Of a DNA stretch of 33,399 nucleotides, positions 11,239 through 23,489 are shown one piece after another. The translations under genes and the position numbers were made by a program. Where the stretch lies: assembly GCA_000969725.1 (NCBI GenBank), contig JXSR01S011512.1. The stretch is one strand, 5' to 3'. Below the pieces are notes generated by a model that searched no databases, was not told where the DNA came from, and saw only the letters and a program-made list of their open reading frames with translations. Within the stretch, counting starts at the first letter, position 1. The number at the start of each line of letters is the position of its first letter. Origin of the DNA: Ophiothrix spiculata. Lineage: Eukaryota > Echinodermata > Ophiuroidea > Amphilepidida > Ophiotrichidae.

Positions 11239-14200
11239 TAGGTTGAGGTATCTATATGAACCCGTCTGATTATAGAGTTTGAAACCAAAGTAGAAAAGTC
11301 ACAATAGTGTTTTCAGATAAACATAAATAGGCCTGGTTTTCAAGCTGGGGGACACTTGTGGCATGGTGTTACAAATATCTGACTGTAATCAAGAGGCAAT
11401 GAATGTTGCGAGTTTTGAATCTGATGGGTAATGTGTAGAGTCCTTGAGCAAGATAATTACCTTCATGTGCCATTCTCTACCCAGGTGTAAAATGGGCACC
11501 AGCATTCTTAAATGTTTGGAAGGTATCAGACTCGCGGGGAAGGAGGTGCAGTGAGACCATCAATTCAAATATAACAAAAAGTGGAGTCTTGCCAAATCAA
11601 TTTGAAAGAGAGATTGACATACAAACCTATGCAAATATAGACCAGTTTACTTTTACTTTTACATTTTTTAATTCAATAATACCAGGATGAAAATCAAGCA
11701 ATTTAAGGGATTGATTTGTCACATGTTTGCAAAAGATACAAAAAAGGAAACAAAAACTTGAGGAAAGTGTTTTTCCAGAAAGAAATTGATGCATCTTATG
11801 ATAACTTTGTATCAATGCATCAGGAATTATAAAAGTACATTTTCTTAGTGTGCCATCTTCCTAAAAAGAATGTCTAAATCCGAGGTCTGGACACCATTGG
11901 CATAAGGCCAGATGGATAAACAACTACCAATCAGACAAATCAATAGGAAATGTGAAGATTACAGTTTTGACATTAGATGTCTATGCAAAAAGATACAAAA
12001 CTTAGGTATCAACAGAAACTTATAAATCTTGTTTGAATTGTAATGTAGACAAAAAGACAATTTTCCAGCTTGAAATGTACTCATAGCTTATTTGAATTGC
12101 TAAAAGGTGCATCTAATGTTGCTATACAATTTCAGCGATGAGTGAAGAATTAAAAGACCATGAAATAAGCTAGCAAATGGAAGGCACACAAATGAACCTA
12201 TTATGGTCTCAAATACCAACAAACTAGATCAGATCAAGTCACATTAGTGTAATGTAAGCTTACATGAAATGATATCATCAAATGGAACCATATTGTTGTG
12301 ACATATTGCCGCTAGGGGACGTGGGTCTATTAAGAGGTCACCGATGATATGCCTGCTACATGCCCCCATATTCTAATATTAGTATACTACATACTATTAT
12401 TAGGGTGTTACTACCTTTTGCTCTGGGATATAAGCTAGGAATAGATTCTTCAAAGGTATTTTTACAAACGGCATAGCAAGTAGTAAACATAATTACATAA
12501 AGTTTATGAGAATAGGACCAAATAGTAATTCCCCCATTACCTGCTAATGAATGGCAATATCACACAGCCGATTGCCAATGAAAGTGAGGCCAAAAATGAA
12601 AGGTACGAATTCCGGTATGGTCTATTATATAGCCCATGCAAGGTTAAGAATTAAGTTTAAGTAAATTTGTTTAAACGTAATTGTATATAACTTGTAAATC
12701 TCTGAATCATCATGTATGTTATGCCCAATAACTCTAAACTTCACCCTAAACAGCATTAATAAACATTTCAACAATAAAAAAGTCCCAGGAACTTTTTTTA
12801 GGAATAGAAAGTACTTTTCACCAGGTATTATCTACACATAACTTGCCAGATTTCCTCCTCAAATGCCACTCAGATATTCATATGGGACCCATACAAGCTT
12901 CATCTTACAGATTAGAGTCTTTCAGGATCTCATATTGTTTTTACCTGAAATGTTAAGTATCACTTCAGGCTGGGCATTGTTTGCTTTATTCGAGCTGCAA
13001 ATGCTCTAACAGTCAAATTTGATACAAACTTGAGTGCAGATGATATAAGGAAATGACTGGTCTTAGATTTCAATTGAAACAATATGGATAGATTGAAATA
13101 TAGACAATGGTTGCTTAGTAACATCAAACAATGATGAGCAAAACCATTTAATTAGTGTATAAGAACAAAGGGAGATGTAATATATTGTGCAGTGATTTTA
13201 CTACTAGACTTTTAATTTTCTCTGGTATTTTAAAGCATTAACTCTCTTGAGCAAAATGCATTTCATGCTATTAGCAAAGTTACATTTACGAGCATATAGG
13301 CTGTGTTTTACCAAGACAATGTATCCATGATAATTTTCTCAAAATATATATATGCATAATCCAAAATGATCTGCAAATTCACATGCCGAAGAGACATTTT
13401 AAGGAAACAGATTAGGAGATTAGGAGTCTTAATAACTATGATACTCTAAAATCTCAATATAGTGCGCATTTTCCCAGTTCTATATCAGAATTTTTAAAGT
13501 ATGTTGATCCTACTATGTATCAAAATATGCATGAACATCTATCATTTTGTTTGTTCTTTTGTTGATGATTGGTGGTTTTGTTTTCTTTTACAGAACATCT
13601 TTACATAAACCCCTGACCAAAAAGGAACAAAGTATTAATATATAACCTGTTTCTGCACAAAATTAAAAGACAGTTTTAAAAGTATTTTTAACAGGTTTGT
13701 TTTCGATTGCCAAAAGTAAGGGAACATTCTACAAAATAATCATGTGATTAAGTTCTTTGGAGCATTTGATGCTTATGGCAGTATAGCATCTTTTATTTTA
13801 GAGCTTGCAATTCAGAAATAATCAAACAGTAGCAATAATCAAACATTTTTCACCCTCTCGTCTCTGAGTTCTGATAATGAAGTCACTGACTTATTCGTTA
13901 AATCCCTATTGGCTTAAAGCAAGCAGTAGCTACTTTTAGAGACTCTTACTTTGAAATTCTAATGAAAGCTTGAAATTGTATATTGAATGAACTATTAGGC
14001 CCTGTTTCTTGTTAGGGGGAATTCCAGAAATCATGACATGAAAAGTCTTCAACAGAATGATATATAAGATTACATTGTATCACAGTTTTCGATGAATGTT
14101 AATTAATTCTTGTAATGTAATTAATTTCTCTGATTACATTTTGACTCGTTTAGTTGTGCTTTTAATGTTGATTCTATTCAAAAAGGGGGAAATAGAGATA

Positions 14201-14974
14201 TATCTCCAAAATGAGAGTAATTGGATTATGTTAGAAATTCTGACTAATTATGTTTTAGAATAGTTTATATATATCACAAAATATATTAAAACAAATTTAG
14301 TTTCTAGGCATCGTTGTAAAAATGAAGAAAAACTTACTATGAATCTTTAAATTTGGTGTGCAATGTTAGCTTAAAAACTGTTATTATTTTGGTGTCAGCA
14401 AGGAAAGATTTGGCAAGGCAAGTTCTATTAAGCTCATATATATTGCAATTTTGTATCAGTATTTTGCATCGGTAGCGTAATGGCATTTATTTATTTTCAC
14501 TGCGGAGCATTAATGTTTCTGAAATGCATTATTATATTGCATCTAGCCAGTAGGTCATTGGCAACGTAAGTGACTTATTGGATAATCAGGTCTGTGTCCT
14601 TATCTGCTGGTTTTATCTTTGCCCGGCTACAGAATATTGAACTCAAAAAACTTATTGATGTGGCGTTGGAAACAGCTAATTCTCACGGCAATATGGATTG
14701 CAGCCACTCCAGTGATCAAATGAATAGAGCAACGTCCTTATATGGACGAGATGATTGTAAGCCGACTCCATTGCAATGTATCATGTATGTTTATAGAGGA
14801 TGGATTTGTGTTTGAAAAGTCACATTGCGTTGCAAACTTGTCTTTATTGTAGAATAAATGTCTTGATTTTCTCGATATCCGTGAGGTAATTTGCAATGTT
14901 ATTGTCATCATGAATTGACAAGGGCCTTGTTATTAGCTTTCAACGTAGCTTGATAACCGACAAATGTGATATGT
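11239..14974. other. AT-rich non-coding DNA, probable intron
   Basis: No exon is recognised with confidence. The frame open at 14570-14815 has less biased composition than its surroundings and is discussed as a finding, but it has no recognised domain. Confidence 0.45.
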
Positions 14975-17515
14975 TGTAGATACATTGCCTTCAATAAGCA
15001 TAAGATTTATACATGTAAACTGACAAATGCAATTCTTAGTGGCCAAATATTAAAATGATATTTATTGCCATTATGAAAATGTCACAAATTGAAATATTGT
15101 GAAAACAAGAATGATAAATATTATTTTTGCAAAAGGTTAAGCAGACACATTTCACGCACAGTGTTTTCCTTAATTATCTTTATTTTCTATTTGGGAGGAT
15201 ATTTCTTCTCTCAAAGTTGACCCCATTGATACTCACAAAGCAAAGGTGAATGAAGAAATGCATTAGGTGTGTCTACTTTCTGGTGGGTTCAAAATTATTG
15301 CCCGGATGGTTATGTATAAGTGTTATACTATTGATGGATGGGCAATGGAAGTTGTGTCGCTGGCGGTGTGTCTCAATTTTTTCCAAGTATAGCTATTCTC
15401 TCATTACCTAAGCTAATATACATGTATGCAAGGAATTCCACTTACAATTTGGCATTAGGGTTAATATTCTTCTAAAGAGTGATGTTGTACTCATCAAGAT
15501 TATTTCATTGTGACAATAAATTAAGCTATGGATGTACCTCTCTGAAATGGAAGAGTAAGATATCCCTTTTTCATCAAGTTATCTTAAGTTTCAGATTCTT
15601 TGTTTTATAGTTAATGCAAATACAATTAGACTGTGCTTTCATTTTGTAGAGACTGGTACATTACGCATTCTTTCAACATCACTTAAACAATTAGATCTGG
15701 ATGTGGATGTTTTGGTTTACAAACAGAAGGTACAGTGGATGCATTTCTTATATTGTGCTTCTGTCTTTCCAAACAGCAGAAACCATTAGAGAAATCAAAT
15801 GGGAACATTACCATTGTGTTGATACAATGTCACTCTCAAAATGGGATGCTTTACCCATGTTGGCACAATCCAATAAGCCAATGACGTAAAGAAAACGGCA
15901 TAGAGGCAAGTTGAAACTATGTAGGGCAAAGGGTTCATTGTTGCTGCTGTATCTACTTTACCATTATACTCATACAAAATGAGAACACATCACTAAAATG
16001 TAAAGCGGTTATATTAAGATTGTATTATGCAGTACCCATAAGTGCAAAGGATTTCTTTCAGTCTTTACATTTAAGATTGATTAGGTACAATATATTCAAC
16101 AGGACAATTTATCAGCAAAATCAATTATTTCTGTAAAATTTTGCTCAAAATAAGCTTTAAATTAGGTCATTACCTCCCACTCGAATGACTTTTAAGCTTA
16201 CCTCAGTCTTTAATGCCGAAGCAGTAGGGCATCGCTCAGTTTGTATCTAATGTATGCAATTAACCTGAATTTACCGCCAGAAAGGTTTACTCTTATGACA
16301 TAAATGATATACTCTTTCCCCTTCCGTTGCGTGTAGATAGGAGATAGAAAGATTCTTTAGAATGGGGTTGATATATTAGAAGAGAAGTGGGTGAGATTGC
16401 ATAAGGTATGATGTAAAGTTTATCAGTATAACTGTATATTGCTGGCTGAAAATATTATGCTTTTAAAAATACAACCACAATTTAAGTGGGAATAGGGAGA
16501 AAGGTACCTATAACTTAATAAAAATTTACATTTTTTTAAGCAAAGTAAATGCGATTTTTGCAGTGCCAAGAAATATATTTTCAAATACTGTATTATTTTT
16601 GTGTGTGCAAACAGAATAAGATTTTTTATACTGTTTTTGATTCGATACTAAGCAAAATAGTCAATTCAAATATCTCCAGTGGTTAAACATTTTGTACTTG
16701 ATCGGACAATCGGATGCAAGTATTTCAGTTCTGTGAGATATTGATACATTCTCTTGTGCATTTTTCTTTTGATACCTATAGCTATTGTATCATAAATGAT
16801 TGTGGATTATGTACTATTTGCCTGAGATTTCTTGTTATCATCTCATACCTTGAATAATGTATGAAACTTTCAGCTGCAGCAGATGTCGTAGGAATGAACA
16901 CAGATATATATCACTTGTTATTGGACATGTTTGTTGTAATTTTATATGGAAAATAAAGATAAGAAATATGTATCGTTTGGACACCGGGATGATGTCAATG
17001 ATACTCCGGTCATTGTCCCCAGGTTTGCTTATAATATATAATACCAAATTAGTAATTGCTTTGTTCATAGACTTTCTAGTAGAAATCTACTGCTATTGAA
17101 TTTAAAATTCGAAAGTATAGCAATGAAATGAAGTTTAAGGCTATTGGTGATATTTTAGTTAATTGTTAGTTGCAATCTGTAAATGGGGTAATTGTGAGAA
17201 ATTCACTCTTGCTTAGTTTTATTATAATTGTTTATTAATAGGGACCTATAAACTGGTTGGAGGTTTTTAGACCTTATTGTATTAAGCTTACACATCCAAG
17301 ATTTGTTAATGCTGTCCCATGGCAGCAGAGATATTTTAGATAAACACGAGAAAGTGTGATTGACATGGAACCCTTTTAATTTATTGATGTATGATTCCCT
17401 CCTTTATTGATTTTGGTATTTTGTTTTTACCCCATGAATTAAGAATGATTTAGTTAGGAAATGGAAAATGGGAAACTTATACACTTACATAGAGTCAGGT
17501 TGTGATGCTAGGCCA
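14975..17515 (+). repeat. Array 1, unit 1 (about 2.5 kb)
   Basis: First of three diverged head-to-tail units. Landmarks shared with later units are ACATTGCCTTCAA (14985), TTCTGTCTTTCC (about 15759), AATGACTTTTAAGCTTACCT (16184), CTGCAGCAGATGTCGTAGGA (16874) and the CCCATGGCAGCAGAG motif near 17316. The boundaries are approximate because the join between units is diverged. The small open frames on both strands near 15.7-15.98 and 16.84-17.1 kb are not preserved in all units, so the unit does not look protein-coding. It carries a micro-inversion relative to units 2 and 3 at about 17041-17090. Confidence 0.75.
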
Positions 17516-19967
17516 AGACATTGCCTTCAACAAGCATTGAAATTATTCAAGTAAACCAAAATCAACATGCAATTAATAGTGGACATACATTGGCAAATAT
17601 TCAAATTTAGATAGAAACTTACCAGAGAAACATGCAAGATTTTGATTGTTGTTAAACCAAACATACCATATATCAATGTTGGCAAAAGGTAAATTTTACA
17701 CTATAGCAGATTTATTTCATGTGCATTTATCTTCTTTAAGTTTGTTTTCTACCTGTATTGATGACTTTTTTTTGTATCCCAACATACAAGTGTTATACCG
17801 TGGTGGACCACTGTATCCCAATTTCAACCAGGCTTAACCAGATCCAACAGTACAAAGGAGTTAATCTAAATAAAAATCAATGAGCACAGTTTTGTTCATC
17901 AAGAAAAAAATGCATTGAGGTTTGTGTGGATGTGCTTCACTCAGATAAAAGACAAGAGGTCTGTTTTTCCATTTACCAGAAAGTTTTGATTCCATTTCTA
18001 TGTTTTAGTTAAAAAGAAAATACAATTATATTGTGATTTTTGTTTTGCAAAAGACAGGTACTTTAAGTCCTTTTTTTCAACACCACTTAAACTTCAATTT
18101 AGATTTGAATGTGATTGTTTTAATTTAAAAACACAAACTACAGTAAGTGCATTTCTTTTATTGTGCTTCTGTCTTTCNNNNNNNNNNNNNNNNNNNNNNN
18201 NNNNNNNNNNNNNNNNNNNNNNNNNNNNNNNNNNNNNNNNNNNNNNNNNNNNNNNNNNNNNNNNNNNNNNNNNNNNNNNNNNNNNNNNNNNNNNNNNNNN
18301 NNNNNNNNNNNNNNNNNNNNNNNNNNNNNNNNNNNNNNNNNNNNNNNNNNNNNNNNNNNNNNNNNNNNNNNNNNNNNNNNNNNNNNNNNNNNNNNNNNNN
18401 NNNNNNNNNNNNNNNNNNNNNNNNNNNNNNNNNNNNNNNNNNNNNNNNNNNNNNNNNNNNNNNNNNNNNNNNNNNNNNNNNNNNNNNNNNNNNNNNNNNN
18501 NNNNNNNNNNNNNNNNNNNNNNNNNNNNNNNNNNNNNNNNNNNNNNNNNNNNNNNNNNNNNNNNNNNNNNNNNNNNNNNNNNNNNNNNNNNNNNNNNNNN
18601 NNNNNNNNNNNNNNNNNNNNNNNNNNNNNNNNNNNNNNNNNNNNNNNNNNNNNNNNNNNNNNNNNNNAATGACTTTTAAGCTTACCTCAGTCTTTAATAC
18701 CAAAGCAGTGGGGAATCGCTCAGTTTGTATCTAATGTATGCAACTAACCTAAATTTACCGGGAGAGAGGTTTACTCTTATGACATAAATGATATACTCTT
18801 TCCCCTTCCGTTGCATGTAGATAGGAGTTAGAAAGAATCTTTAGAATGGGGTTGATATATTAGAAGAGAAGTGGGTGAGATTGCATACGGTATGATAAGG
18901 TAAAATTTATCAGTATAACTGCATGCTGGCTGAAAATATTATGCTTTTAGAAATACAACCAAGTGGGAATAGGGAGAAAGGTACCTTTAACTTAATAAAC
19001 ATTTACATATTTTTTAAGCAAAGTAAATGTGATTTTTGCAGTGCCAAGAAAAATATTTTCGACTTCTGTATTTCTTGTGTGTGAGCAAACAGAATAAGAG
19101 TTTTTATACTTTTCTTGATTCGATACCAAGCAAAATAGTCAATTCAAATATTTCCAGTGGCTATGCATTTTGTACTTGATAGGACGTCCAATCGGATGCA
19201 AGTATTTCAGTTCTATGATATTTTGATACATTCTATTTTGCATTTTTGATACCTATAGCTATTGTATCGTAAATGACTTGGGATTATGTACTATTTGCCT
19301 GAGATCTCTTGTTATCATCTCACACTGTGAATAATACATGAAACTTTCAGCTGCAGCAGATGTCGTAGGAGTGAACACAGATATATATCACTGTTATTGG
19401 ACATGTTTGTTGGACATGTTTGTTGTAATTTTATATGGAAAATAAAGATAAGAAATATGTATCGTTTGGACAGCGGGATGATGTCAATGATACTCTGGTC
19501 ATTGTCCCCAGGTTTGCTTATAATAGTAGATTTCTACTGGAAAATCTATTATGAACAAAGCAATTACTAATTTGATATTTTGTGCTATATAATTTCAAAT
19601 TCAAAGTATAGCGATGAAGTTTGAGTGTATTGGTGATATTTTAGTAGTTAATTGTTAGTCGCAATTTGTAAATGGGGTAATTGTGAGCAACTCATTCTTG
19701 TTTAGTTTTATTATAATTGCTTATTAATAAGGACCTATAGACTGGTTGGAGGTTTGTAAACCTTATTGTATTGTGCTCACACATCCAAGATTTGATAATG
19801 ATGTCCCATGGCAGCAGAGTTATATTCAGATGAACACGAGATAGTGTGATGGAACCAGTGTGATGAAACCCTTTTAATTTATTAATGTATGATTCCGTTC
19901 TTTATTGAATTTGGTATTTTGTTTTTAAGAATTAAGAATGATTTAGTTAGAAAATGGAAAATTTCAA
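17516..19967 (+). repeat. Array 1, unit 2 (contains the assembly gap)
   Basis: Homologous to unit 1, beginning at ACATTGCCTTCAACAAGC (17519) and interrupted by Ns at 18178-18667. After the gap it resumes at AATGACTTTTAAGCTTACCT (18668), exactly a unit landmark. CTGCAGCAGATGTCGTAGGA lies at 19351. The unit lacks about 350 bp present in unit 1 (equivalent to 17468-17818) at its join to unit 3. It has a small local duplication of GGACATGTTTGTT near 19399. Confidence 0.75.
18178..18667. other. Assembly gap (490 Ns)
   Basis: Run of N with no sequence. Reading frames crossing it are artefacts. By alignment with its sister units the missing part corresponds to 15770-16183 (414 bp) of unit 1 and 20311-20789 (479 bp) of unit 3. 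Confidence 0.98.
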
Positions 19968-20584
19968 CCAGGCTTAACCAGATCCAACAGTTCTAAGGAG
20001 TTAATCTAAATAAAAATCAATGAGCACAGTTTTGTTCATCAAGAAAAAAAAATGCATTGAGGTTTGTGTGGATGTGCTACACTCAGATAAAAGACAAGAG
20101 GTCTGTTTTTCCATTTACCAGAAAGTTTTGATTCCGTTTCTTTGTTTCAGTTAAAAAGCAAATAAAGTTATATTGTACTTTTTGTTATGCAAAGACAGGT
20201 ACTTAAAGTCTTTTTTTTTCAATACTACTTAAACATTTTGAATGTGAATGTTTTAATTTAAAAACAAAAACTACAGTAAGTGCATTTCTTATATTGTGCT
20301 TCTGTCTTTCCAAATAGCAGAAAGCATTAGAGAAATCAAATGGGAACATTACCATTGTGTTGATACAATGTCACTCTCAAAATGGAGTGCTTACTCATGT
20401 TGGCACAATCCAATAAGCCAATGACGTAAAGAAAACGGCATATAGGCAAGTTGAAACTATGTAGGGCAAAGGGTTCATTGTTGCTGCTGTATCTACTTCG
20501 TCATTATACCCATTCAAAATGAGAACAACTTCTTACTCTGATGTAAAACAGTATAAGATTGCATAATGCAGTACCTTTAAGTGC

Positions 20585-20690
20585 AAAGGGGCTTTCTGTA
20601 ATTCAGTCTTTATGTTTGCCTTAAGATTGATTAGAAGTGAAAAGGGGCTTTCTGTAATTCAGTCTTTATGTTTGACTTAAGATTGATTAG
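20585..20690 (+). repeat. 56-bp tandem duplication inside unit 3
   Basis: AAAGGGGCTTTCTGTAATTC occurs at about 20585 and again at 20641, each followed by CAGTCTTTATGTTTG and TTAAGATTGATTAG. Unit 1 has one copy of the region. Confidence 0.8.
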
Positions 20691-21255
20691 GTACAATATA
20701 TTCAAAAGGATAATTTATCAGCAAAATCAATTATTTCTGTAAAAATTTTCTCAAATTAAGCTTTAAATTAGGTCATTACCTCCCACTCGAATGACTTTTA
20801 AGCTTACCTCAGCAAAGCAGCAGGGTATCGCTCGGTTTGTATATAATGTATGCAATTAACCTGAATTTACCGCGAGAGAGGTTTCTCTTATGACATAAAT
20901 GATATACTCTTCCCCTTCCGTTGTGTGTAGATTAGAGATAGGAAGAATCTATAGAATGGGGTTGATATATTAGAAGAAAAAGGGGTGAGCTTGTTATTAA
21001 AGGTAGTAGGATGAAGAGTATATCGGTATACTAGTACGTTTCAGGCTGAACATATTGTGTTTATTAGAAATACAACCAATATTCAAGAGGAGCTAGGGTG
21101 AAATAGAGAGAAAGGTGCCTATAACTTGATAGAAATTTGCAGATATTTTGAGCAAGCTTGGTAAATGGAATTTTTGGTTGTGTTAAGAACTGTCTTTTGA
21201 CTACTTAGATTTTTTTATGCAAACAGGTTAAAAATAAAAAGTTTTACTCTGTTCT

Positions 21256-21326
21256 AGTCCATCAAGATGGACCTAGCAAGCTAACGTGCAGAGTGAGCTC
21301 GCTGGTGAAGTCCATCTAGATGGACT
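21256..21326. mobile_element. 71-bp palindrome-ended insertion with 10-bp target duplication
   Basis: The insert begins AGTCCATCAAGATGGACC and ends AGTCCATCTAGATGGACT; these are inverted repeats of each other, and each is also nearly self-complementary. ACTCTGTTCT stands on both sides (21246-21255 and 21327-21336) as a 10-bp target-site duplication. Units 1 and 2 of the array have single uninterrupted sequence at the equivalent place (about 16627 and 19105), which are empty sites. It is too small to encode anything and must have been mobilised in trans. Confidence 0.75.
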
Positions 21327-22262
21327 ACTCTGTTCTTGATTTAATTGCTGGAAACCAAAATAGTCGATAAGAATATCTTCGGTGATCATTTGATAGCACA
21401 AGATGATGCAAGCATTTCAAGATCTCTGAAGTTGTATTTGTCAAAATATTTTATCTTCATTGTCTAGCATTTATGCAATCTGAGTGCTCTGTTGTGCATT
21501 TGTGATACCCATAGCTATATCGCAAATGACTTGGGATTATGTACTATTTGCCTGAGATCGCTTGTTATCATCTCACACTGTGAATAATGCATGAAACTTT
21601 CATCTGCAGCAGATGTCGTAGGAGTCGAAGAGAGATATATATCGCTTGTTATTGGCCATGTTTACTGTTATATTATATGGAAAAAAGAGATAGAAATATG
21701 TTTTGTATGGACACCAGAGATGATGTCATTGATACTCTGGTCACTGTCCCCAGTTTGGCTTATTTTAGAATTTCTACTAGAAAACTAGCGAACAAGGCAA
21801 TTATGAAGTTGGTATTTTGTAGTATTGAATTTCAAATTCAAATCATTGCTGCATTAAAGTGAAGAAAGTGAGCTGCAATCTTCTACAAATGAAATAATGA
21901 AAAAGTTATTTGTTATTTTTTGGTTAATATATAGACTTGACTAGAAGGTTGCTAGCCTTATCTGGTTGTTAATCGTGTAAGGCTTACACGTCCAAGATTT
22001 GATTATGAGATCACATGCCAGCACAGGTTTGGTTTGATTGACATAAGGTAGTTCATGTAGTATGATCGATTTGGAACAAATTTCCTTTCATTAATATACC
22101 ATTCCTTCCTGTAAAGTGGCAAACATGAAAGTAAACTGGTTGATTATGTTGAGCTTTTATACAGTGAACAAAGAAATATTTGGTTAGATCATGAAAGTGG
22201 AAAAGAAAGCCAACAACTTACCATAGTTCATGCAATTACATGGAGTCAGGTTTTCATGCTCC

Positions 22263-23489
22263 AGCTATAATGAATTCGATCAAGAATGTCAAGAGAATTA
22301 TGTTTTTTTAAATGATTCTGAATGAATGTTTTTAAATGCAATGAAGATATTTAAAATATAGAATGCTTTAATTCTGAATTAGGCCTTAATGAACTAGACA
22401 AAATATAGGATTTCTTTTATAACAATCGAGTCTAGTATCCCGGGGTGTAGCTTATTTATTTACAAGAATAGGTAATTAATGAAAAGATTCTGTGTAAAAC
22501 TGGAATCATTCAAATTTCATAAATAATTGCCCAAGATTATTTTATTTTCTTGTCTACTTTAAGAAAATATTAGATTGCGATTGCAATGCACAATCAATTC
22601 AAGGGCATTTTTTCTTATTATTTCTTATAAAAATTGTTTGAGGATATGTTTGCTTATGGTAAAACCTATATTATAACCCAGAACGACAAAATATCAAAAT
22701 TAAGCTTTTTGTGTTGATTGATTTGTTTATATGTAATCCAAAATGTATCAACAATGTGCCAATAATAGAAAATGGACCTAACATAAAATTGATAAATAAG
22801 ACAATATAAAATCAAAGAAAAATTTGGAGTGTTTTGTCCCTTTCTCTGTTGGAACTACCTTTTGAAATTGTGTTCCTGTTATAGATTTTCCTGGCCAGAC
22901 TCTGTGTAATTAAAGGTCCTTGACATACTTTTAAGCTAGATTTTTGTTTTATGATGTAAGTTTTTTTTGCAGCATATAGTCGTAAAATTGGGTTACCCTT
23001 TAAAGAAAATGCAATATCACAAAGTACTGTCATAAGGTCATCTTTGGGGGGTTTTTTTTATAAAAGAAAATGTGTTTTCAGTTTAATTGCTGGATTTGTA
23101 TGTACTAATTAATCAGCTTATGTGTAATCGGCAATGCATATCTACTTGATCCCAATATGTCATTTCTTCTCCTGACAAAACACATTACTCTTGCTCAGTT
23201 GATCGTGTTAAAAAAAAGTTATAGATATACTTAGTATCTTATTGGTTGAATAATATTATTATGTTTAAATGTGGATAATTTTATAAAAACAGAATGCTTT
23301 CAATAGGTATATATTCATAGGGAATGTTTTACATTTTGTTATTATTGTACACTGCACATTATGCAATTCAAATTAAAATGTCAAAACATCATGACTGCTA
23401 CTGAACATGATAGATATTGATCAAATGTTTCCGACCATAATTAATCAATTTTGATTTGTTTGGAAAGTAATTTAGGCACTTTGCCACAA
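22263..23489. other. AT-rich non-coding DNA, probable intron
   Basis: Nothing assignable. An isolated CCCGGGG at about 22440 may be a remnant of the CCCGGGG element family. Confidence 0.45.

Larger units (their letters stand above)
19968..22262 (+). repeat. Array 1, unit 3 (about 2.3 kb)
   Basis: Begins at ATTTCAACCAGGCTTAACCA, which matches 17819 in unit 2. It continues through TTCTGTCTTTCC (20300), AATGACTTTTAAGCTTACCT (20790) and CTGCAGCAGATGTCGTAGGA (21604) to the GGAGTCAGGTTTTCATGCT end (about 22262). It carries a private 56-bp tandem duplication (20585-20690) and a private 71-bp insertion (21256-21326). After about 21000 it is more diverged than units 1 and 2 are from each other. Confidence 0.75.

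Noticed and set aside
16838-17099. Open frames on both strands around CTGCAGCAGATGTCGTAGGA in array 1
   Set aside because: The frames differ or break in units 2 and 3 through indels and the micro-inversion, so conservation is of DNA copies, not of protein.
18147-18734. Long open frames of 169-195 codons across the N run
   Set aside because: They consist of undetermined residues from the gap.
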